Assembly (NCBI GenBank): GCA_045402695.1
Contig: JAWPNA010000034.1
Location: 1-15,864 of the forward strand
Reading direction: 5' to 3'
DNA length: 15,864 bases
Source: JAWPNA01 sp045402695
GTDB taxonomy: Bacteria > Acidobacteriota > Polarisedimenticolia > JACPZX01 > DASXTC01
The stretch's first letter is position 1, and each line of letters starts with the position of its first letter. Positions 1 to 7,029 of the stretch are shown piece by piece. The position numbers and the translations under genes were made by a program. The notes beneath the pieces were generated by a model. It was not told the DNA's origin. It searched no databases and was given only the letters and a program-made list of their open reading frames with translations.

Positions 1-906
1 GGGGTGGACCTCACGGTTGCCCAGGGCCGCACGCTGGGCCTCGTGGGCGAGTCGGGCTCGGGCAAGACCACCCTGGGCCGCTGCATCCTGCGCCTCATCG
101 ATCCGACCGCGGGCGAGGTGCTCTTCGAGGGGAACGATATCCTGAAGCACGACGCGCGCACAATGCGCGCGACGCGCCGGAGGCTGCAAGTCATCTTCCA
201 GGATCCCTACTCGTCGTTGAACCCGCGCATGACGGTCGGCTCGATCGTGGGAGAGCCCTTCGCGATACACAAGATCGCCAAGGGGAGGAAACGCGAGGAG
301 ATGGTCGCCGAGCTGCTGATGACCGTGGGACTGGACCCTTCCGCGATGACCAAGCATCCGCACGAGTTCTCAGGGGGACAGCGCCAGAGGATCGGCATCG
401 CGCGCGCGCTGGCGCTCAAGCCGCGGCTCATCATCGCCGACGAACCGGTCTCGTCGCTTGTTGTCTCGATCCAGGCGCAGATCCTCAACCTGATGGTGGA
501 CCTGCAGAAGAAGTTCGAAATGGCCTACCTGTTCATCTCCCACGATCTGCGGATCGTCGAGCACATCTCGGACGACGTGGCGGTGATGTACCTCGGTCGG
601 CTCGTGGAGTACGCGCCCACAGGGAGACTGTTCGCCTCCCCGATGCACCCCTACACGCAGGCGCTGATGGCCGCCATCCCGGTCATCGATCCTCAGACCC
701 GCCGGCGCCGTGTGATCGTTCCCGGCGACATGCCCAGCGCGTCGGCCCCGCCTCCGGGATGCAGGTTCCACACGCGGTGCCCCGTGGCCGAGCCGATCTG
801 CAAGACGATGGAACCGCCTCTGGTCGACATCGGGCAGGGTCATCTGGCCGCCTGCCACCTGGTCAAGCCGGGTGTGCCTGCTCCTCGCAACTCCACGTCT
901 TGCTGA
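1..906 (+). CDS. Oligopeptide/dipeptide ABC transporter ATP-binding protein (DppF/OppF type), 5'-truncated
   Basis: This is the cytoplasmic ATPase subunit of a peptide-uptake (Opp/Dpp/nickel family) ABC importer. The reading frame is open from the first base, so the true start lies outside the window; the GTG at base 4 is internal. Counting the first codon as residue 1, the Walker A motif GESGSGKTT is near residues 16-24, the Q-loop VIFQDPYSSLNP near 65-76, the ABC signature FSGGQRQR near 123-130, Walker B LIIADEP near 143-149, and the switch histidine in ISHDL near 179. The family-specific C-terminal extension follows (HPYTQALMAAIP, then GCRFHTRCP with conserved cysteines). One oddity: the D-loop, normally SALDVSIQAQ, reads SSLVVSIQAQ, so the conserved Asp is Val (bases 460-462). 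No downstream transporter partner is present; the rest of such an operon would lie to the left. The family assignment is firm, the substrate unknown. Confidence 0.95.
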   Translation, partial: GVDLTVAQGRTLGLVGESGSGKTTLGRCILRLIDPTAGEVLFEGNDILKHDARTMRATRRRLQVIFQDPYSSLNPRMTVGSIVGEPFAIHKIAKGRKREEMVAELLMTVGLDPSAMTKHPHEFSGGQRQRIGIARALALKPRLIIADEPVSSLVVSIQAQILNLMVDLQKKFEMAYLFISHDLRIVEHISDDVAVMYLGRLVEYAPTGRLFASPMHPYTQALMAAIPVIDPQTRRRRVIVPGDMPSASAPPPGCRFHTRCPVAEPICKTMEPPLVDIGQGHLAACHLVKPGVPAPRNSTSC

Positions 907-1114
907 GGCTTTGTGTCCGCCGACAGTCTCATGGAAGGCTTGACTCCGCCGTCCACGAATGCGACCATCCGGCCTTCCAGCGGAGATGATGAGGAAACCC
1001 TTGTCTGTATCGGTGCGTATCTATGCGCGGTTCCGTGACGATAGAGTCGCCGGCGTCCTGCCGTTCGCGGGCGTCTGGCAGGCTTCCGATCCCAATCCAG
1101 TCCAAAGAGGTGTG

Positions 1115-2698
1115 ATGATGACCGTGAGGAACTGTGCGCTGATGGCGGCCCTGGCCCTGCTGGGCCTGAATCCGGCTGCGGCCCAGGAAAGCGCGGGTGC
1201 CCGCCAGGAACCCCCCCCACCCGCTGAGTCGGGGCCCCCTCCCATCATGATCTCTCTGACCGATGCCGTGCAGATGGGGCTCAGGAACAACCTGGACGTC
1301 AAGGTCTCGAGATACAACCCTCGGCTGCGCGAGCAGGACATCTATTTCCAGGAGGCGCTCTTCGATCCGAACCTTGGCATCGGCGCCGAGCACCAAGACA
1401 TCAAACAAGCCGCCCTGAACATCACCGACATCTCCACGTTGAAGGGCGAGAACTATTCGATCGGTTTCTTCGACAGGGTGCACTGGGGCGCCAACTACTC
1501 GGCGAACCTCAACCTCCAAAACTCGTCATCCACCTCGGTCTTCGCGACGTTTCCCACGACCTACTTCGCCTCGTTGAGCTTTGCGTACAACCAGTCCTTT
1601 CTGCGCGGATTCGGCAACCAGGTCAACGAGACTCAGATCGTCATCGCGCGCAACAACCAGCAGGTCAGCGACATCCAGTTCCGGCAGCAGGTGCTTGACG
1701 TGCTTCAGAGGATCGAGGACGCCTACTGGGAGCTCGTCTTCGCGCGCCAGAACCTGGACGTCAGCAAACAGTCGCTGGCCCTCGCCCAGGAGCTGTTGAA
1801 GCTCAACAAGATCCGGGTGCAGGTCGGGACGCTTCCTCCCATCGAGATCACGCAGGCCGAGGCGGAGGTGGCCAGCCGCGAGCAGGCGGTCATCGTGGCC
1901 GAAAACAACGTCCTCGACGCGGAGGATGTGCTGCGCCGCGTCCTCAACATGCCCAAGGACGAGGCTGCCTGGACGCGGTCCATCGCCCCCACTGATCAGC
2001 CCACCTTCATCGAGCGGCCCGTGGAGCTGGCGAAGGAGCTCGGGGAGGCCATCGCCAGCCGGCCCGACCTCCAGCAATCGCAGCTCCTCATCAAGAACGC
2101 CGATACGACTCTCGCTCTGCGCAAGAACCAGCTCAAGTGGGACCTCAGCGGCCGCGCCACCTACGCGCTGCAGGGGCTCGGGGGCGACGTCACACAGCCG
2201 GACATCACCCTTACAGACCCGAACCTCGCCATTCAGGACGAGGACTACCTCGACGCTCTCGAGCAGGTCCGGGACAGGGACTTCCCGTCCTGGACCGTCG
2301 GGCTCTTCCTGAACATCCCCCTGGGCAACAATGCCGCGGAGGCCACCTACATCGGCTCTCGTCTTGCCAAAGAGCAGGAGGACATCCGGTACGAGGGCCT
2401 GCGCCTCAACGCGGAGGTGCAGGTGCGCACGGCTGCGCGGGCCATCATCACCGGCAAGAAGCGGATCGAAGCCGCCGCCAAGAACGTCGAGCTGCAACAC
2501 AAGAAGGTGGATGCGGAGCAGAAGAAGTTCGAGAACGGGATGTCCACCTCGTTCCAGGTCCTGACGTTTCAGGATGACCTGACCGTCGCGCTCGGCCAGC
2601 AGAACCGCGCCATGGTCGACTACCGCAAATCGCTCACCGCGCTCGAGCTGGCCAAGGGCACGCTCGACCGCTACCTGAACGTGAAGGTGCAGGAGTAG
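1115..2698 (+). CDS. TolC-family outer-membrane efflux protein
   Basis: Outer-membrane channel with a periplasmic alpha-helical tunnel, the exit duct of a tripartite efflux pump. The product is 527 aa from the ATG at 1115 (an ATG at 1118 is equally possible). I place the start here because AAAGAGG at 1104-1110 lies just upstream and a signal peptide follows at once (charged MMTVRN, hydrophobic ALMAALALLGL, then AAAQ before the cut). The open frame extends upstream to 959, but that part lacks a ribosome site or signal sequence. The mature N-terminus has a proline-rich linker (QEPPPPAESGPPP). The rest shows the duplicated OEP pattern: N-terminal ISLTDAVQMGLRNNLDV, then long Gln/Glu/Ala-rich helices with alternating strand segments, and a closing helix (LTALELAKGTLDRYLNV). 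It is the first gene of a five-gene operon with YIP1, HlyD/MacA and two MacB-type genes. Family is clear; the exported substrate cannot be told. Confidence 0.93.
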   Translation: MMTVRNCALMAALALLGLNPAAAQESAGARQEPPPPAESGPPPIMISLTDAVQMGLRNNLDVKVSRYNPRLREQDIYFQEALFDPNLGIGAEHQDIKQAALNITDISTLKGENYSIGFFDRVHWGANYSANLNLQNSSSTSVFATFPTTYFASLSFAYNQSFLRGFGNQVNETQIVIARNNQQVSDIQFRQQVLDVLQRIEDAYWELVFARQNLDVSKQSLALAQELLKLNKIRVQVGTLPPIEITQAEAEVASREQAVIVAENNVLDAEDVLRRVLNMPKDEAAWTRSIAPTDQPTFIERPVELAKELGEAIASRPDLQQSQLLIKNADTTLALRKNQLKWDLSGRATYALQGLGGDVTQPDITLTDPNLAIQDEDYLDALEQVRDRDFPSWTVGLFLNIPLGNNAAEATYIGSRLAKEQEDIRYEGLRLNAEVQVRTAARAIITGKKRIEAAAKNVELQHKKVDAEQKKFENGMSTSFQVLTFQDDLTVALGQQNRAMVDYRKSLTALELAKGTLDRYLNVKVQE

Positions 2699-2720
2699 CG
2701 CCGTCATCGGAGGATTCCGC

Positions 2721-3665
2721 ATGAGCGAACAGGTCCAGGATTCACCGGCCACCGGGAGCCCATTCGCGCGCATGATGGGGGTGATCGTCTCGCCACGGGA
2801 GACGTTCGAGGAGATCGCGCGACGACCTGGTTGGCTCGTCCCGTTCGTCTGCTACATCGCCGTGTTCCTGATCGCCTTCTCCGTCTACGCGATGAAGGCG
2901 GATTGGATCACGATCACCACGGAGCAGATCGAGAATTTTCCGATCATGAAGTGGCTGCCCGACGAGGCCAAGGACGAGGCGATCCGGCAGGCCACCGCCG
3001 ACCTGAAGAAGCTGTCGCAAGGGGAGCGCGCCGCGGGCAATGTCCTGAACGTGGTGTCCGGTTTCGCGCCCTACTATCATGGGATGGCGCTGCTGTACGG
3101 CACCCTCTTCGTGATGATGGGCTCGCTGACCAACATGAAGCTGGGTCGGGCATGGATTGGCTTCCTCAAGTGTCTTCCTCTGCTTCTTGGTTTCTTCATC
3201 GTGGCCTGGATCGCGCGCATCGCTTTCAAGGACTCACCGGAGAGCAATCTGCTCCTGATCGGCGCGGCCGCGATCTCCTTCCTGGCCGCATGGACCTGGC
3301 TTCTGAACCGACAGGCCGGCGACGATGTGGAGTTCCACCGGATCCTGTCGGTCTGCACATACTCGGCCGTGATCTCGATGCTGTTCTGGGTTGCCGTGAT
3401 GGTTGTCTCGCTGGTGAGTCAGGCGCCCATCCAGGTGGCGCTGGACAAGCTCGTGAGGACGAACCTCGGCGCGCTGCTCAAACCCGACTCCCCGACCCTG
3501 CGCTCGCTGCTGGAGTCGTTCGACGTATTCAGCATCCTGCTCCTCTCGTTCATGACCATCGGGTTCCGCACCGTCACGAAGCTCTCCACGGGCGCGACGG
3601 CGGCCATCACGTTCCTGCCTTGGGGCATCTACGTCATGATCAAGGTCGCCTTCGCGGCGCTGTAG
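2721..3665 (+). CDS. YIP1-family multi-pass inner-membrane protein
   Basis: A 314-aa integral membrane protein that resembles bacterial YIP1-domain proteins, whose molecular role is not established. GGAGGA at 2709-2714 sits seven bases before the ATG. The soluble N-terminus carries the family-like segment VIVSPRETFEEIARRPGWL (residues 21-39). Hydrophobic segments follow at about 38-58, 117-137, 148-167, 175-195, 209-232 and 266-312 (probably two passes), giving six or seven helices. A soluble loop at about 60-115 carries many charged residues. It lies 22 bases after the TolC-family gene and 19 before the HlyD/MacA gene on the same strand, so it is very likely co-transcribed with the efflux pump. 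It is not a canonical MacAB-TolC component. It could assist pump assembly or substrate access, or simply be a passenger; the sequence does not decide. The YIP1 assignment rests on topology and the N-terminal motif. Confidence 0.8.
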   Translation: MSEQVQDSPATGSPFARMMGVIVSPRETFEEIARRPGWLVPFVCYIAVFLIAFSVYAMKADWITITTEQIENFPIMKWLPDEAKDEAIRQATADLKKLSQGERAAGNVLNVVSGFAPYYHGMALLYGTLFVMMGSLTNMKLGRAWIGFLKCLPLLLGFFIVAWIARIAFKDSPESNLLLIGAAAISFLAAWTWLLNRQAGDDVEFHRILSVCTYSAVISMLFWVAVMVVSLVSQAPIQVALDKLVRTNLGALLKPDSPTLRSLLESFDVFSILLLSFMTIGFRTVTKLSTGATAAITFLPWGIYVMIKVAFAAL

Positions 3666-3684
3666 GGCGAGGAGCATCCCGGCC

Positions 3685-5046
3685 ATGAAGAAGGTCCTCA
3701 TCCTGATCGGCATCGTCGCGCTGGTGGGGGTCATCGCCTTCGTCAGCGTCAAGCAAGCGACCCGCCGCGGCGCCAAGGTGTACGAGGAGGAGGTCAAGAA
3801 GGTCGAATCGATCAGCTCGACCGTCAAGGCCTCTGGAGAGGTCCAGCCGAAGGTCTACGTCAACATCTCCTCACAGGTGCCCGGCCAGATCGTCGAGCTC
3901 AGGGTGAAGGAAGGGGATCAGGTCCGCAAGGGCGACGTGCTGCTGCAGCTCGACCCGGCGCAGTACCACTCCACAGTCGTCCGTCTCGAAGCCAACCTGA
4001 GGATGGCGGGGATCAACCTCGAGCGAGAGAAGGCCTCCCTCGCCACGTACGGAAGCACGCTGCGCCGCCAGGAGGCGCTGGCCACAAGCGCGATCGTGTC
4101 TGCCGAGGCGCTGGATCAGTCCAGGCTGCAGGCCCGGACCAGTGGCATCCAGGTGCTGGCCCTCGAGGAGCAGATCCTGCAGGCCGAAGCCGATCTGGTC
4201 AAGTCAAAAGACGAGCTGCAGAAGACCACGATCCGCGCGCCCATGGACGGTCTGGTCACCAAGGTCAACGCGAAGCTGGGCGAACAGGTGATCATCGGGA
4301 CCATGAACAACCCCGGCACGGTCATCCTGGTCCTGTCCGACATGAGCGAGATGCTGGCCGAGGTGAGGGTGGATGAGACCGAGGTCGCCTCGGTGCGCGA
4401 AGGACAGAAGGCCGCCGTGCGCGTGGACGCTCTGGAGGAACGCACGTTCGACGGCCTGGTGACAGAGATCGCGCACACGGCGGTGAAGGAGCGTGATGTC
4501 TCTCGCTTCACCGTGAAGGTGGCGCTGTCGTCTCAACCGGGCAGCGCGGCACCCATGGCAAGCCGCGAGATCCCCGTGCCCGTGAACCCGACGCCCTCGG
4601 ATGCCGCCCAGGGTGAGCTGCGGCCCGGGATGTCGGCGCACGCTTCCATCGAAGTGGCCAGCAAGCGCGACGCACTGGTGGTGCCGATCCAGGCGGTCAT
4701 CACCAAGAAACGCAAGGAAGTTGAGAGCCTGCTCAAGCAACAATCCGAGGGAAGCTCCGGCAGCTTGGCGGCCGAGGACTCCAACGAAGGTGTGGCCAGG
4801 CCGCGCGAGGTCGCCATCGCGGACGAGGACGTGGACCTCCTCTTCATTGACAGGGGCGGCAAGGTCGAGATGCTGGTGGTCAAGACGGGGCTCTCGGACG
4901 AGTTCAGCGTCGAGATAGCGGATCCGGTGCTGCAGCCCGGCGACAAGGTGGTCATCGGTCCCTACCGCACGCTCAAGAAGCTCAAGCCGGGCGACGCGGT
5001 GATCAAGGTCGAGAAGGACGAGGAGCTCAAGGGCGAGGAGTCGTAG
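3685..5046 (+). CDS. HlyD/MacA-family periplasmic adaptor (membrane fusion protein)
   Basis: Periplasmic adaptor that bridges an inner-membrane ABC exporter and a TolC channel. The product is 453 aa, with GAGGAG at 3669-3674 before the ATG. Residues 3-21 form an N-terminal membrane anchor (VLILIGIVALVGVIAFV). The first half of the lipoyl/barrel-sandwich domain is at about 46-92 (QVPGQIVELRVKEGDQVRKG), followed by an alpha-helical hairpin at about 95-182. The second lipoyl half is IRAPMDGLVTKVNAKLGEQV (183-202), then beta-barrel segments (about 220-335) and a membrane-proximal domain to the C-terminus. Two low-complexity stretches look like insertions compared with E. coli MacA: roughly residues 282-310 (Pro/Ser-rich) and 341-380 (charged, Ser/Gly/Glu-rich). 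It is followed seven bases later by the MacB-type ATPase. The C-terminus is highly charged (KVEKDEELKGEES). I am confident of the family and of its partnership with the next two genes. Confidence 0.94.
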   Translation: MKKVLILIGIVALVGVIAFVSVKQATRRGAKVYEEEVKKVESISSTVKASGEVQPKVYVNISSQVPGQIVELRVKEGDQVRKGDVLLQLDPAQYHSTVVRLEANLRMAGINLEREKASLATYGSTLRRQEALATSAIVSAEALDQSRLQARTSGIQVLALEEQILQAEADLVKSKDELQKTTIRAPMDGLVTKVNAKLGEQVIIGTMNNPGTVILVLSDMSEMLAEVRVDETEVASVREGQKAAVRVDALEERTFDGLVTEIAHTAVKERDVSRFTVKVALSSQPGSAAPMASREIPVPVNPTPSDAAQGELRPGMSAHASIEVASKRDALVVPIQAVITKKRKEVESLLKQQSEGSSGSLAAEDSNEGVARPREVAIADEDVDLLFIDRGGKVEMLVVKTGLSDEFSVEIADPVLQPGDKVVIGPYRTLKKLKPGDAVIKVEKDEELKGEES

Positions 5047-5053
5047 GTCACAG

Positions 5054-5749
5054 ATGATGATCCAAGTGGACGACCTCTTCAAGGACTACCCCATGGGTAA
5101 CGAGGTGGTGCACGCCCTGGCCGGCGTGACGCTCGGCATCGAGCGCGGCGAGTACGTGGCCGTCATGGGGCCTTCGGGATCCGGCAAGTCCACGCTGATG
5201 AACCTCATCGGCTGTCTCGACACGGCCAGCGGCGGCCGCTACTCGCTCAACGGCCGCGAGGTTTCGAAGATGGACGACAACGAGCTGGCCGCGATCCGCA
5301 ACAAGGAAGTCGGATTCGTCTTCCAGACGTTCAACCTCCTGGCGCGGACCTCGGCACTGGGCAACGTGGAGCTGCCGCTGATCTATGCCGGAGTGCCGCG
5401 CACCGAGAGGCTGCGGCGGGCGAAAGAGGCCCTGGAATCCGTCGGCCTGGGTGACCGGATGTCGCACAAGCCCAATGAACTGTCGGGAGGGCAGCGGCAG
5501 CGCGTGGCCATAGCGCGGGCGCTGGTCAACAACCCTTCGCTGCTGCTGGCCGACGAGCCGACCGGGAACCTCGACAGCAAGACTGGCGCCGAGCTGATGG
5601 CGCTGTTCGATCAGCTCAACCAGCGCGGCAACACCATCGTGCTGGTCACGCACGAGGACGATATCGCACGCCACGCCAGGCGGATCGTCAAGTTGATGGA
5701 CGGCAAGATCATCTTCGACCAGCCGTCGGAAGCTCCCGTCAAACGCTGA
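5054..5749 (+). CDS. MacB/LolD-type ABC transporter ATP-binding protein
   Basis: Cytoplasmic ATPase that powers a type VII (MacB/FtsX/LolCDE) mechanotransmission ABC system. The product is 231 aa, the usual length for a stand-alone LolD/MacB-type nucleotide-binding subunit. All motifs are intact: Walker A GPSGSGKS (39-46), Q-loop Gln91 in FVFQTFNLL, signature LSGGQRQR (143-150), Walker B LLLADEP with catalytic Glu168, D-loop GNLDS (171-175) and switch His200 in VTHEDD. The ADEPTGNLDS string is typical of this subfamily. Two adjacent ATGs (5054 and 5057) are possible starts; the nearest purine-rich ribosome site, GAGGAG at 5035-5040, lies inside the end of the adaptor gene, so translation is probably coupled. 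ATPase and permease are separate polypeptides here, unlike the fused E. coli MacB. Family confidence is high. Confidence 0.95.
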   Translation: MMIQVDDLFKDYPMGNEVVHALAGVTLGIERGEYVAVMGPSGSGKSTLMNLIGCLDTASGGRYSLNGREVSKMDDNELAAIRNKEVGFVFQTFNLLARTSALGNVELPLIYAGVPRTERLRRAKEALESVGLGDRMSHKPNELSGGQRQRVAIARALVNNPSLLLADEPTGNLDSKTGAELMALFDQLNQRGNTIVLVTHEDDIARHARRIVKLMDGKIIFDQPSEAPVKR

Positions 5750-5767
5750 CGAGGCGGGCACACTGAG

Positions 5768-6985
5768 ATGTTCGGTGAGAACCTCGCGATAGCCTTTCGG
5801 GCCCTGTGGGCCAACAAGATGCGCTCACTGCTGACCACCCTGGGCGTGGTCATCGGCGTGGCGGCGGTCATCGCGGTGGTGTCGATCATCCAGGGCTTCT
5901 TCTTCGCGGTCAACAACCTCTTCAAGGACCTCGGATCGGGCTGGGTCCGCGTCATCCTGCAGCCTCCGGAGGATTCGCGCTGGGAGGGGAAAGTCATCCG
6001 GCCCCTCTACCTGGCCGACGCCGAGTACCTCAAGGAGCACGCGCCGCTCGTGCGGGACGTGGCGCCCGCCATGTTCGCTGGAGGCCTCACGATCAAGAAC
6101 GGCGAGCGGCGCTCGAATACCACCATCCTGGGAACGGTGCCCAACTACATGGACATCGTCAGCTTCTACGTGGATCGGGGTCGTTTCTTCACGGGCATCG
6201 ACGACCGCCAGCGCCGGAAGGTGTGCGCCATCGGCGCCAAGGTGATCGAGAAGCTCGAGATCGAGGAGCCGGTCGTCGGACGGCAGATCCAGATCGGCCC
6301 CGACAGCTTCACCATCATCGGCGTGATGGAGGCGAGAGGAGAGCTGATCGGTCTGAGCCTGGACGACTACATCTTCATTCCTTACGGCACCGCGCGCGGC
6401 ATCTTCGGCGAGGAGCAGGTCGGCAACACATTCTGGGAGGTGGCCATCTCGGAGGCAGACAAGATGGAGCTGGCGAAGACCCAGATGATCGACGCGCTGA
6501 GGAAGCGCCGCAAGCTCAAGAGCGAGGAGCCGGACGACTTCCGGCTCTGGACTCAGGAGCAGTTTACGTCCGTCCTGGGCACCATCTCCAAATACGCCAC
6601 GGGTGTGGCCGCCGGCGTCGCGGGGGTGGCGCTCTTCGTGGGCGGCATCGGCATCATGAACATCATGCTGGTGTCGGTCACGGAGCGCACCCGCGAGATC
6701 GGCGTGAGGATGGCGGTAGGTGCCCGGCGCGCCAACATCCTGCTGCAGTTTCTCATCGAGGCGACCATCCTGACCGTGCTCGGCGGTGGGATCGGCATCG
6801 CCCTGGGCATCGGCATCGGCTTCGGGGCGGCCGGTCTGATTCCGGACTTCCCCGCCGCTCATGTGCCGATCTGGGCGGTCGTGATGGGTTTCTCCGTGTC
6901 CGCCTTCGTGGGAGTGGTGTTCGGGGTCTATCCCGCTCTGCGCGCCGCGCGCCTTGACCCGATCGAGGCACTCAGGTACGAGTAG
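5768..6985 (+). CDS. MacB-like/FtsX-domain ABC transporter permease
   Basis: Inner-membrane permease of a type VII ABC system, partner of the preceding ATPase and of the HlyD/MacA adaptor. The product is 405 aa. The first transmembrane helix is at about residues 20-48 (LLTTLGVVIGVAAVIAVVSI), followed by a large periplasmic MacB core domain at about 50-270 with an IIGVMEARG-type segment. The C-terminal FtsX domain is at 275-405, with three helices (about 277-302, 323-355, 365-392). The cytoplasmic ATPase-coupling motif VTERTREIGVRMAVGAR sits between the second and third helices, and the end PALRAARLDPIEALRYE is classic for MacB permeases. The gene lies 18 bases after the ATPase gene; only a weak GAGG is seen at 5751-5754, so translational coupling is likely. 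It is the last gene of the operon; the PBP gene converges on it 44 bases downstream. Confidence 0.95.
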   Translation: MFGENLAIAFRALWANKMRSLLTTLGVVIGVAAVIAVVSIIQGFFFAVNNLFKDLGSGWVRVILQPPEDSRWEGKVIRPLYLADAEYLKEHAPLVRDVAPAMFAGGLTIKNGERRSNTTILGTVPNYMDIVSFYVDRGRFFTGIDDRQRRKVCAIGAKVIEKLEIEEPVVGRQIQIGPDSFTIIGVMEARGELIGLSLDDYIFIPYGTARGIFGEEQVGNTFWEVAISEADKMELAKTQMIDALRKRRKLKSEEPDDFRLWTQEQFTSVLGTISKYATGVAAGVAGVALFVGGIGIMNIMLVSVTERTREIGVRMAVGARRANILLQFLIEATILTVLGGGIGIALGIGIGFGAAGLIPDFPAAHVPIWAVVMGFSVSAFVGVVFGVYPALRAARLDPIEALRYE

Positions 6986-6996
6986 ACTTCACATCC

Positions 6997-7010
6997 GGCC
7001 GGCGCCGGCC
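6997..7010. repeat. 14-bp perfect GC palindrome between convergent genes
   Basis: GGCCGGCGCCGGCC is its own reverse complement and lies in the 44-bp gap between the convergent permease and PBP genes. It may help end transcription from either side, but there is no following T-run, so a terminator function is not established. Confidence 0.35.
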
Positions 7011-7029
7011 CCGCTTGCACCGGCGGGCC

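Noticed and set aside
929..977. Inverted repeat GGAAGGC ... GCCTTCC after the peptide-transporter ATPase
   Set aside because: Only seven bases with a loop of about 35 bases and no T-run; not enough to call a terminator.
1001..1027. TTGTCT ... TATGCG as a promoter for the efflux operon
   Set aside because: Spacer is only 15 bases and the -10 is a poor match; the operon promoter remains unidentified.
959..1114. Upstream extension of the TolC-family gene
   Set aside because: No ribosome site near the 959 start, and the signal peptide and AAAGAGG both point to the start at 1115 or 1118.
1526..2773. Minus-strand open frame of 415 aa
   Set aside because: Antisense to the TolC-family gene and Leu/Val/Asp-rich with no start signal; a shadow of GC-rich coding.
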